A DNA stretch of 29,711 nucleotides, taken from the NCBI GenBank assembly GCA_046726435.1, contig JBKPAM010000179.1:1-29711 (forward strand), read 5' to 3'. Source of the stretch: AC-32 sp046726435 (lineage in GTDB: Bacteria > Actinomycetota > Thermoleophilia > Gaiellales > Gaiellaceae). Shown in pieces: positions 21,964 through 28,347 of this stretch. The notes under the pieces are model-generated. The model did not search any database, had not been told where the DNA came from, and saw only the letters and a program-made list of their open reading frames with translations. A program made the translations under genes and the position numbers. How positions within the stretch are numbered: the first letter of the stretch is position 1; each line of letters opens with the position of its first letter.

Positions 21964-23391
21964 GTGGCAACAACCGTCGCGGACCGGAAGCTCTTCGTCG
22001 CCGGCGACTGGGTCGAGACCGGAGAGTGGCTCGAGGTCCGCTCGCCGTACTCGAACGAGGTCGTCGGCCGCGTCGCGAAGGCGGGCGCCGCCGAGACGAG
22101 GCGCGCGATCGAGGCCGCCGAGGAAGCGATGCGCGAGCCGCTACCGGCTCACAAGCGCGCCGAGATCCTGGTTCGCGTCGTCGCGGGCCTGGCGAGGCGC
22201 CACGACGAGGTCGCGCGGCAGATCTCGGACGAGGCCGGCAAGCCGATGAAGGCCGCCCGCGTGGAGGCCAAGCGTGCGATGTCGACCTACACGTTCGCCG
22301 CCGTCGAGGCGCGCAAGCTCGCCGGCGAGATGGTGCCGATGGACGCCGCCCAGGCGGGCGAGGGCAAGCTCGCGTTCACCCTGCGGCGGCCGATCGGGGT
22401 CGTCGGGGCGATCACGCCGTTCAACTTCCCGCTCAACCTCGTCGCGCACAAGCTCGCACCCGCGCTGGCGGCCGGCTGCGCAGTGGTGCTCAAGCCGGCG
22501 GGCCAGACGCCGCTCTCGGCGCTCCTCCTCGCCGAGCTCGAGGAGGAGGCCGGCCTGCCTCCGGGGTGGCTTAACGTCGTGGCCGGTTCCTCGTCCGAGA
22601 TCGGCGACGTGCTGGTGGAGGACGGTCGCGTGAGGGCGATCACCTTCACCGGGTCAGGTGCCGTCGGCTGGGGCCTCAAGGAGCGCGCGCCGCACAAGAA
22701 GGTCAACCTCGAGCTCGGCAACGCGACACCCGTGATCGTGACCGCCGACGCCGACATCGATGCCGCCGCCGCCGCGATGGCCGCACACGCCTTCTCCTTT
22801 GCGGGCCAGAGCTGTATCTCCGTCCAGCGGCTGTACGTCGAGCGGCCCGCGTACGACGCGTTCGTCGAGAGGTTCCTTCCCCGGGTGCAGGCGCTGAGGC
22901 TCGGCGACCCGGCCGACGAGGAAACCGACGTCGGCCCGGTGATCGACGAAGGCTCCCGCGAGCGCATCCTCGGGTGGATCGAGGAGGCGCGAGCCGGCGG
23001 CGCCGAGATCCTCGCCGGCGGCGAGGAACAGGACGGCCTGATCGTGCCGACCGTGATCGGAACTGCCTCACCCGAGCTCAAGGTGAGCTGCGAGGAGGTC
23101 TTCGGCCCGGTCGTGACGCTGAACTCCGTCGAGTCGCTCGACGAGGCGATCGAGCTCGCCAATTCGACCCGTTACGGGCTGCAGGCCGGGATCTTCACGA
23201 GCCGGCTCGACTCGGCGATGCGCGCGGCGCAACAGCTCGAGTTCGGCGGCGTGACCGTGAACGAGGCCCCGACATTCCGCGCCGACCAGATGCCCTACGG
23301 CGGCGTGAAGGACTCCGGGAACACCCGCGAGGGCCCTGCCTACGCCGTGCGCGAGCTGACCGAGGACCGGCTCGTCGTCGTCGACTTGTAG
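21964..23391 (+). CDS. Aldehyde dehydrogenase family protein
   Basis: A 475-aa NAD(P)-dependent aldehyde dehydrogenase that oxidises an aldehyde to the acid. Catalytic and cofactor residues are in place: Asn155 in TPFNFP, Lys177 in VVLKPAG, the FTGSGAVG loop (228-235), Glu250 in NLELGN and nucleophile Cys284 in GQSCISVQRLYV. The second Gly of the usual ELGG is Asn252. The closing motif MPYGGVKDSG is present. The GQSCIS signature and length fit the branch of small-aldehyde dehydrogenases (lactaldehyde, glyceraldehyde-3-phosphate or phosphonoacetaldehyde type) rather than betaine-aldehyde types, but the substrate is not certain. The GTG start is 6 nt from TAGACT. It is divergent from the cyclase-thiolase operon. 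Confidence 0.95.
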   Translation: MATTVADRKLFVAGDWVETGEWLEVRSPYSNEVVGRVAKAGAAETRRAIEAAEEAMREPLPAHKRAEILVRVVAGLARRHDEVARQISDEAGKPMKAARVEAKRAMSTYTFAAVEARKLAGEMVPMDAAQAGEGKLAFTLRRPIGVVGAITPFNFPLNLVAHKLAPALAAGCAVVLKPAGQTPLSALLLAELEEEAGLPPGWLNVVAGSSSEIGDVLVEDGRVRAITFTGSGAVGWGLKERAPHKKVNLELGNATPVIVTADADIDAAAAAMAAHAFSFAGQSCISVQRLYVERPAYDAFVERFLPRVQALRLGDPADEETDVGPVIDEGSRERILGWIEEARAGGAEILAGGEEQDGLIVPTVIGTASPELKVSCEEVFGPVVTLNSVESLDEAIELANSTRYGLQAGIFTSRLDSAMRAAQQLEFGGVTVNEAPTFRADQMPYGGVKDSGNTREGPAYAVRELTEDRLVVVDL

Positions 23392-23424
23392 TTTGGGGGC
23401 TCGTCCCGGGGGAAGGGAGCGCCC

Positions 23425-23580
23425 ATGATCGGCCTAGCCATCGCACTGATCGTGATCGGCATCGTGTTCGGCTTCGTGATCCCGTGGGTCGGGATCGTGG
23501 TGGGCATCATCGGGCTGCTGTTGTTCATCGCGTTCGTGGCCGGCTTCGGCCGCCGCGCAGCGGACGACCACCGCTTCTAG
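23425..23580 (+). CDS. Small two-helix membrane protein (51 aa)
   Basis: A 51-aa protein made almost wholly of two hydrophobic segments, MIGLAIALIVIGIVFGFVI and WVGIVVGIIGLLLFIAFVAG, joined by a Pro and followed by a basic, then acidic, tail (RRAADDHRF). It has the best Shine-Dalgarno outside tlyA (AAGGGAG at 23413-23419, 5 nt from the ATG), which supports it as a real gene. It starts 33 nt after the aldehyde dehydrogenase stop and may be co-transcribed. The family is not certain; similar hairpin mini-proteins are common in actinobacteria. The topology and function are unknown. Confidence 0.75.
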   Translation: MIGLAIALIVIGIVFGFVIPWVGIVVGIIGLLLFIAFVAGFGRRAADDHRF

Positions 23581-23599
23581 AGGGATCCGCCGCCACTGC

Positions 23600-23605
23600 T
23601 AGACT
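23600..23605 (+). promoter_or_regulatory. Putative -10 box (TAGACT) for the zinc-ribbon gene pair
   Basis: TAGACT ends 10 nt before the GTG at 23616, matching the leaderless pattern elsewhere in the window. Confidence 0.45.
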
Positions 23606-23615
23606 CGCGCCGCTC

Positions 23616-24194
23616 GTGGCGCGTTTTTCCCTGCTCAGGCCGCTTCGCAGGCGTTCCGCGGCGAAGGCCGCGACCGGGTCGCAGCGGATCTATCGTCGGG
23701 CGCCCTCCCCGGGCGCGCTGCGCCGCGAGCGGCGGGAGATCGTGAGGGCCCGCGAGGAGCGAATCCGGGACCTCGGCGGGCTCACGTTGGAGATGTACCG
23801 GCGCTCGAGCTTCCGCGACCAGCTGCTGATCGAGCAGTGCCGCGAGATCGTCGCCCTGGAGGAGCGCCTGCGCGAGCTGGACTCGATGCTCGAAGTCGTC
23901 GCCAGCGCGGGCCGCGCGCCGTCGACCTGCGAGTGCGGCGCGCCCGTGCCGTGGGGCTCCCACTTCTGCGCGAACTGCGGCCGCCCGGTCGGCGCCGAGC
24001 CCGTCGTCACGTGCAAGGAGTGCGGCCATCCACTGCCGGCGGACGCGGGCTTCTGCGCCAATTGCGGACACGCCGTCGAGCCGGACGAGGAGGCCGCGGA
24101 GCCAGCGGAGGTGGCACAGGCGCAGGACCAGCAGCAGCAGAAGCGGTCCGTCGACGAGACGGTCCTCCACGCTGCCGATCCCTGGGAAGAGTAG
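23616..24194 (+). CDS. Double zinc-ribbon protein with N-terminal helical region
   Basis: The protein has 192 aa from the GTG at 23616; the open frame extends upstream, but that part overlaps the aldehyde dehydrogenase and the small membrane-protein gene in other frames. Residues 1-40 are very basic, 45-100 form charged helices (REEIR-type repeats ending ALEERLRELDSMLEVV). Two zinc ribbons follow: one with CECG and CANCG (starting at Cys105) and one with CKECG and CANCG. An acidic, Gln-rich tail closes it (DQQQQKRSVDE). Its TAG is directly followed by the ATG of the SPOR-like gene, so the two are coupled. The zinc ribbons probably serve protein contact or regulation; no enzyme domain is seen. 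Confidence 0.82.
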   Translation: MARFSLLRPLRRRSAAKAATGSQRIYRRAPSPGALRRERREIVRAREERIRDLGGLTLEMYRRSSFRDQLLIEQCREIVALEERLRELDSMLEVVASAGRAPSTCECGAPVPWGSHFCANCGRPVGAEPVVTCKECGHPLPADAGFCANCGHAVEPDEEAAEPAEVAQAQDQQQQKRSVDETVLHAADPWEE

Positions 24195-24860
24195 ATGCGG
24201 CCCGACGAGCGCGAGTGCCCTCGCTGCGGCACGCCCGTCGCCGAGGGCCAGGAGTACTGCCTCGAGTGCGGCGCTCGGATTCCGGACCGTTCAGGGCTCG
24301 TTTCGTCCCTCGGCTCGGCATGGCGGCGGCGGCTCGGCTGGTACCCAGGGGACTGGATCTGGCCGGCACTGCTGGCGCTCCTTGTCGCCGCCGCGGCGGC
24401 TGTCGTCTCCGCCGTCTGGCTCGCCGACCGCTCGAGCTCGGCGAACGGGACGCTCGTGTTCACCCACGCGCGCTCGGCGCCGCTTCCGGCAGCGCAGGCT
24501 CCTCCCGAGCCCACGTCCACGGCGGCCACCGCGCCGGCCACGACGCGCGCCGCGCCCCCGGCGGCGCGACCGGCGACGCTGATCCGGTGGCCGCCCGGCA
24601 AGAGCGGCTGGACGATCGTCCTCGACTCGGTGCCGACGATCAACGGCCGCACAGGCGCGGTCGCCGAGGCGAAGCAGGCGCTCCGGCTCGGCCTGAAGCA
24701 GGTGGGCGTGATCGACTCCGCCTCCTTTTCGAGCCTCCACCCGGGCTACTTCGTCATCTTCACCGGGGTCTACGACACGCAGGCCGAGGCCCAGAGCCAC
24801 ATCATCGACGCTCACCGGCACGGCTACCGCGGCCCGTACCCGCGGCCGATCACGCCCTGA
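24195..24860 (+). CDS. Zinc-ribbon, single-pass membrane protein with SPOR-like domain
   Basis: A 221-aa protein in four parts. A cytoplasmic zinc ribbon has Cys8, Cys11, Cys22 and Cys25 (CPRCG, CLECG). One TM helix lies at about 53-76 (WPALLALLVAAAAAVVSAVW). An Ala/Pro/Thr-rich linker (about 90-128) follows, and the C-terminal domain (about 138-221) resembles SPOR: GWTIVLDSVP, a helix AVAEAKQALRLGLKQV, PGYFVIFTGVYDTQAEAQ and a final GYRGPYPRPI. SPOR domains bind denuded glycan strands of peptidoglycan at division sites. The topology puts zinc ribbon inside and SPOR outside, so it could link cytoplasmic partners (perhaps the upstream zinc-ribbon protein) to the wall. It starts directly after the previous stop. 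Confidence 0.82.
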   Translation: MRPDERECPRCGTPVAEGQEYCLECGARIPDRSGLVSSLGSAWRRRLGWYPGDWIWPALLALLVAAAAAVVSAVWLADRSSSANGTLVFTHARSAPLPAAQAPPEPTSTAATAPATTRAAPPAARPATLIRWPPGKSGWTIVLDSVPTINGRTGAVAEAKQALRLGLKQVGVIDSASFSSLHPGYFVIFTGVYDTQAEAQSHIIDAHRHGYRGPYPRPITP

Positions 24861-24897
24861 GTCGCACACTCGAACGTTTACCGCGGAGCCAACGAAG

Positions 24898-24920
24898 GGG
24901 CCGACTTTGTAACACGGCCC
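24898..24920. repeat. Inverted repeat around the -35 of the 149-aa gene promoter
   Basis: GGGCCG (24898-24903) and CGGCCC (24915-24920) form a 6-bp stem with an 11-nt loop that contains the -35-like TTGTAA. It may be an operator, or a weak terminator for the SPOR gene upstream. Confidence 0.35.
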
Positions 24921-24935
24921 GAGAGCCGTTAGACT
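24907..24935 (+). promoter_or_regulatory. Sigma-A-type promoter for the 149-aa gene
   Basis: TTGTAA (24907-24912), a 17-nt spacer, then TAGACT (24930-24935). This is the best -35/-10 pair I see in the window. Transcription would begin near 24941-24943 and give a leader of about 80 nt. Confidence 0.6.
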
Positions 24936-24962
24936 CCCACCACGGCCACCGCGCTGGCAGAG

Positions 24963-25000
24963 GATTAACCCGTGATTAACAAAGCTTTGCCGGAGATTAA
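24963..25000 (+). repeat. Three GATTAA repeats in the leader, helically phased
   Basis: GATTAA occurs at 24963, 24974 and 24995, spaced 11 and 21 bp apart, about one and two turns of B-DNA. The stretch is notably A/T-rich for this genome and also holds the palindrome AAAGCTTT (24981-24988). It lies between the predicted start of transcription and the ATG at 25023. Confidence 0.6.
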
Positions 25001-25022
25001 TAGGAGCCGGAGATACTGAGCC

Positions 25023-25472
25023 ATGGACGAGCGGACGCTCCAGATTCAGGCCTGCATGTATCAGTACTCACGTGCGATCTACCGGTCGATCAAGGACCTG
25101 GTCGACCCGTACGTGACACCTGAGACCAGGGTGCAGTACCGGCGCGAGGTGCTCCACGCCTGCGAACAGACGATGGAGCGGCTCGCGAAGGACCCGCTCT
25201 ACTTCGCCAAGCCCGACCGGGCGCTCTTCCAGGAAATCCGGCGCTACTTCCCGATCACGTGCCAGGCACAGGTGGCATGGGCGGTGCGCGAGGGGGTCGC
25301 GGCGGCGGTCGCCTTCATCGAGAGCCAGATCGAGGCCGGCGCCTTCGACGGCGGCATCGCACGCTGCCGCGCGACGACGCGGAAGGGCAAGCCGTGCCAG
25401 CGCACGCCGCTCCCCGACCGCGACTACTGCCCCTCGCACCAGCACCTCGAGCGTTCCAAGGTCGCCGCGTAG
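25023..25472 (+). CDS. Unknown protein with C-terminal Cys3His putative zinc motif
   Basis: A 149-aa protein. Residues 1-105 are helical and rich in aromatic residues (MYQYSRAIYRSIKDLVDPY, then YFAKPDRALFQEIRRYFPIT), with no recognised domain. Residues 113-140 hold Cys115, Cys125, Cys136 and His139 (C-x9-C-x10-C-x2-H), written as RCRATTRKGKPCQRTP then YCPSHQ. This resembles the short CxxxTxxGxxC...CxxH zinc knuckles found attached to many unrelated, often DNA-associated, proteins. The ATG is the only sensible start, with a GGAG about 11 nt upstream. The gene is preceded by an unusual A/T-rich leader with repeated GATTAA and stands 34 nt before the fused PafBC gene, so a link to the DNA-damage response is worth asking but unproven. 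Confidence 0.8.
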   Translation: MDERTLQIQACMYQYSRAIYRSIKDLVDPYVTPETRVQYRREVLHACEQTMERLAKDPLYFAKPDRALFQEIRRYFPITCQAQVAWAVREGVAAAVAFIESQIEAGAFDGGIARCRATTRKGKPCQRTPLPDRDYCPSHQHLERSKVAA

Positions 25473-25492
25473 CCGCCACAGGTTGTAGGCGG

Positions 25493-25498
25493 TAGGCT
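25493..25498 (+). promoter_or_regulatory. Putative -10 box (TAGGCT) for pafBC
   Basis: TAGGCT ends 8 nt before the GTG at 25507, consistent with a leaderless transcript separate from that of the 149-aa gene. Confidence 0.4.
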
Positions 25499-25506
25499 CG
25501 ACCCGG

Positions 25507-27513
25507 GTGTCGCACGACACGGACAAGCTGATCCGTCAGCTCTCGCTCGTCGCCTTTCTGATGGCGGAGCGGCGGGCGGTGACGGCGCGCGACATCAAGG
25601 GCCAGGTCGAGGGCTACCAGGAGATGTCGGACGAGGCCTTCGCGCGGCGCTTCTACTCCGACCGCGCCGAGCTGATCGCGCTCGGCGTCCCGCTCCACTC
25701 CCAGCGCGACGAGTACACGGGCGAGGAGCTCTACACGATGCGCTCCGAGCGCTACTTCCTGCCCCCGCTGGAGCTGACCGACGAGGAGCTCGCGGCGCTG
25801 CAGACGTGCCTCTACCTGCTCGAGGGCAAGTTCGCCTACGCCGAGCCGCTGCGGCTCGCGCTGCAGAACCTCGCGCTCGGCCGGCCGGGCTTCGCGGAGG
25901 CGCCCACCGACACGGCCATGCGGGTCGAAGTGCTCGACCCCGAGTACTCGGCCGAGATGCAGGGCCGGCTCGGCAAGCTCGAGGCGGCGATCTCGAAGCA
26001 GCGCACGGTCAAGTTCCCCTACTGGTCGATCTCACGTGACGAGGAACGCGAGCGGACAATCAACCCGTTCGCGCTCTTCCAGGATGCCGGGGCCTGGTAC
26101 GTGGTCGGCCAGGATCTCGACGCGGACGACGAGCGCACCTTCCGCGTCTCCCGCATCCGCGGTGACATCCGCTTCGCCACGCGCCGCGAACGCGACTTCC
26201 GGCTGCCGCAGGAGTTCGACGTCGACCGCTACCGCGGGCGGCCGCCGTGGCAGATCGGAGACGCAATCGGCGAGGCGCGGATCGAGGTCGCCGGCGACAC
26301 CGCGTGGTGGGTCGAGCGCACCTTCGGCACCAAGGTCGAGGACGGCGTCTTCGTGACCGAGTACTCGAGCCTGCCGCTGCTCGCCTCGTGGGTGCTGCGG
26401 CAGGACGGGCGCGCCGTGCCCCAGGCGCCGGACGAGCTGCGGCGGGAGGTCGCCCGCGCCCTGAGGCTCGTGCGGGAACGGCACGAAGGCAGTCCCGAAC
26501 GCCTGGCCGACGAGAGCGACGGCCGGGTCGAAGAGGAAACGGTCGAGCGCCCTGCGGCGCCACTGCACCCCGAGCGGTTCGCGGTGCTGCAGGCACTGCT
26601 CGCGTACCTGCTCGACCGCTGTGGCGAGAACTCGGAGGCCGAGTTCCCGGCCCAGGAGCTCGTCCAGCGTTTCAAGATCCCGTTCGAGCAGCTCGAGGAG
26701 CACCTCTCGCTGCTGAATCTCGTCAACTTCGGCGGCGGGTGCTACGCGGTCTACGCGGAGCTCGACGGCGAGACCATCCGTGTCGACAAGGAGCTCTTCG
26801 GCGACACCTTCCGGGCCCCGCCGCGCCTGACTCCGCTCGAGGCGCGCGCGATCCGGCTCGCGCTCGAGTTCGTCGGCCCGATGATCGCAGCCGACGCGCG
26901 CACGCCGCTCGAGCGGGTGCGGGCCAAGCTGGAGGAGACCTTCGGCGAGTTCGAGCTGGCGCAGACGCCCGAGCCGCAGGTGCAGCGGGCCGAGGAGGAC
27001 CTCGTCGGAACGCTCAGCCGCGGCCTGAGGGAACGACGCCTCGTCGAGATCGACTACCTCAAGGAGGGCGAGGAAGAGGTCTCGATACACCTCGTCGAGC
27101 CGTACTCGCTCGAGCGCCGGCTGCCGTACTGGTACGTGCACACCTGGGACCGGACCCGTGACGGCGAGCGGTCGTTCCGCCTCGACCGGATGCGCAGCGC
27201 CCGGCTTCAGCGGGGGCACTTCGAGCCGCGCGAAGGCTTCGACCCGCATGAGTTTCGCGACGCGCGACCGGCCCGCATCTGGTACTCGCCCGAGATCGCG
27301 CGCTGGGAGCTCGAGAAGGGCGCCAGGCGCCTCGCGGACGGCTCTGCGGTCGCGGAACGCCCGGTCGGCAGCCCGGAGTGGCTCGTCGGCGAGATCCTCT
27401 CGTACCGCGGAGAGGCGGTCGTCCTCGAGCCGCCGGAGCTACGCCGCGAGATCGCCGCCCGAGCGCGCGCCGTGCAGCGGGAGCTCGGCCTCTCGCGCGT
27501 CCGCGTGGCGTAG
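25507..27513 (+). CDS. pafBC: Fused PafB-PafC-like WYL-domain transcriptional regulator
   Basis: A 668-aa protein made of two similar halves. Each has an N-terminal winged-helix region (about 1-75 and 350-420) and a WYL domain (about 155-230 and 500-580), marked by FPYWSISRDEERERTINPFALF with AWYVVGQDLD, then FRVSRI in half one, and by VEPYSLERRLPYWYVHTWDR with FRLDRM in half two. PafB and PafC in actinobacteria activate the RecA/LexA-independent DNA-damage regulon, and natural PafBC fusions are known in Arthrobacter. The WYL pocket is thought to sense nucleic acid. No prcA, prcB, pup or pafA gene is in this window, although pafBC often lies beside them. The GTG at 25507 is 8 nt after TAGGCT. 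Confidence 0.88.
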   Translation: MSHDTDKLIRQLSLVAFLMAERRAVTARDIKGQVEGYQEMSDEAFARRFYSDRAELIALGVPLHSQRDEYTGEELYTMRSERYFLPPLELTDEELAALQTCLYLLEGKFAYAEPLRLALQNLALGRPGFAEAPTDTAMRVEVLDPEYSAEMQGRLGKLEAAISKQRTVKFPYWSISRDEERERTINPFALFQDAGAWYVVGQDLDADDERTFRVSRIRGDIRFATRRERDFRLPQEFDVDRYRGRPPWQIGDAIGEARIEVAGDTAWWVERTFGTKVEDGVFVTEYSSLPLLASWVLRQDGRAVPQAPDELRREVARALRLVRERHEGSPERLADESDGRVEEETVERPAAPLHPERFAVLQALLAYLLDRCGENSEAEFPAQELVQRFKIPFEQLEEHLSLLNLVNFGGGCYAVYAELDGETIRVDKELFGDTFRAPPRLTPLEARAIRLALEFVGPMIAADARTPLERVRAKLEETFGEFELAQTPEPQVQRAEEDLVGTLSRGLRERRLVEIDYLKEGEEEVSIHLVEPYSLERRLPYWYVHTWDRTRDGERSFRLDRMRSARLQRGHFEPREGFDPHEFRDARPARIWYSPEIARWELEKGARRLADGSAVAERPVGSPEWLVGEILSYRGEAVVLEPPELRREIAARARAVQRELGLSRVRVA

Positions 27514-27527
27514 CCCCACGTCGCGCG

Positions 27528-27533
27528 TAGACT
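27528..27533 (+). promoter_or_regulatory. Putative -10 box (TAGACT) for the leader ORF and tlyA-like gene
   Basis: TAGACT ends 7 nt before the ATG at 27541. The -35 position (GTGGCG, 17 nt upstream) is poor. The resulting transcript would carry an 80-90 nt region before the GTG at 27628. Confidence 0.45.
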
Positions 27534-27540
27534 CCGCTCC

Positions 27541-27558
27541 ATGAGCCCGTTCAGGTAG
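27541..27558 (+). CDS. Possible 5-codon leader peptide (MSPFR) upstream of the tlyA-like gene
   Basis: ATG AGC CCG TTC AGG TAG is in the correct place for a leaderless start, 7 nt after TAGACT. It is followed by a hairpin at 27590-27611 and then the tlyA-like Shine-Dalgarno. Such a short ORF can arise by chance; the support is its position. If translated, it could couple ribosome state on the leader to exposure of the downstream start. Confidence 0.35.
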   Translation: MSPFR

Positions 27559-27589
27559 CCGTAGAACGCTCCGCGTGCGCCTCCGTCCG

Positions 27590-27611
27590 GTGCCGGTCCC
27601 CGACCAGGCAC
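27590..27611 (+). promoter_or_regulatory. Leader hairpin just before the tlyA-like Shine-Dalgarno
   Basis: GTGCC (27590-27594) pairs with GGCAC (27607-27611), and GGTC (27595-27598) pairs with GACC (27602-27605), with a bulged A at 27606 and a CCC loop. The hairpin ends 2 nt before GGAAGGAGG (27614-27622), a near-perfect Shine-Dalgarno 5 nt from the GTG. It may tune access to that site. Confidence 0.55.
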
Positions 27612-27627
27612 TCGGAAGGAGGCACTC

Positions 27628-28347
27628 GTGTCACGCAAGCGGCGCGTGCGCCTGCGGGCGCTCGTCGATCTCGTCTCGGAGGCGTTTCCAGACGCCGAGC
27701 CCGTTGCGGTGATCGCGGCCGGCGAGGTTCTCGTCAACGGCTACCCCGTTCGAAACCCGAAGGCGCTCGTCCCACTTGACGCATCACTTCGGCTCCGACC
27801 GGCTGAGCCTCTGCGCGGCGAAGCGAAATTGTCGGCCGCGCTGGAAGCCTTCGCCGTCCCGGTTCGGGAGCGAATTGCGGTCGACCTCGGCGCCGCAGCT
27901 GGTGGATTCACGCGCGTGCTGGTGGACGCAGGCGCGCGACGCGTCTACGCGGTCGACGCCGGTCACGGCCAGTTGCTCGGCTCGCTGCGGCAGAGCCGCA
28001 CTGTGGTCAACCTGGAGCGCATGAACCTGGCAGAGCTGAATCGGTCACGTGTTCCGGAAGCGGTCGACCTGCTGACGGCCGATCTGTCGTACCTGCCGCT
28101 GGCGCGGGCGCTTCCCCAGCTCGACCTCTCATTCGCCGCGGACGCGGATCTGATCGCGGTCGTGAAGCCACAGTTCGAGCTCGGCCTTGACAGAGCTCTC
28201 GCCGGCCCCGACCTCGTCCTCGAAGCCGGTCGGCTCGCGATCAGGGGAGCGGCGCGCGCCGGATGGATGAAGCCGCAGGTCATCGAGTCGCCCGTCACCG
28301 GTGCCAGGGGCGCCGTCGAGCTCTTGTTACACGGGTCGCGTTCCTAG
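27628..28347 (+). CDS. TlyA-like S4/FtsJ-type rRNA 2'-O-methyltransferase
   Basis: A 239-aa protein of the TlyA/FtsJ group. The N-terminal ~60 residues resemble an S4 RNA-binding domain (RALVDLVSEAF, then VIAAGEVLVNGYPVRNPKALV). The methyltransferase follows, with VDLGAAAGGFTRVLVDAGARRVYAVDAGHGQL (motif I and its continuation, cited by the ends VDLGAAAGGFT and YAVDAGHGQL), the Asp in TADLSYLPL, the Lys in AVVKPQFELG and the Glu in SPVTGARGAVELLL. Mycobacterial TlyA methylates 16S and 23S rRNA and confers capreomycin sensitivity. This protein is about 30 aa shorter than usual, and the GN before the last Glu is GA, so it may be a divergent paralogue. The GTG at 27628 has an excellent Shine-Dalgarno (GGAAGGAGG), unlike most neighbours. 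The usual nadK and recN neighbours are absent. It overlaps the convergent kinase gene by 4 nt. Confidence 0.82.
   Translation: MSRKRRVRLRALVDLVSEAFPDAEPVAVIAAGEVLVNGYPVRNPKALVPLDASLRLRPAEPLRGEAKLSAALEAFAVPVRERIAVDLGAAAGGFTRVLVDAGARRVYAVDAGHGQLLGSLRQSRTVVNLERMNLAELNRSRVPEAVDLLTADLSYLPLARALPQLDLSFAADADLIAVVKPQFELGLDRALAGPDLVLEAGRLAIRGAARAGWMKPQVIESPVTGARGAVELLLHGSRS

Noticed and set aside
22974..23615. Upstream extension of the zinc-ribbon frame across the aldehyde dehydrogenase end
   Set aside because: The aldehyde dehydrogenase and the 51-aa membrane protein occupy this DNA in other frames; the GTG at 23616 with TAGACT before it is the better start.
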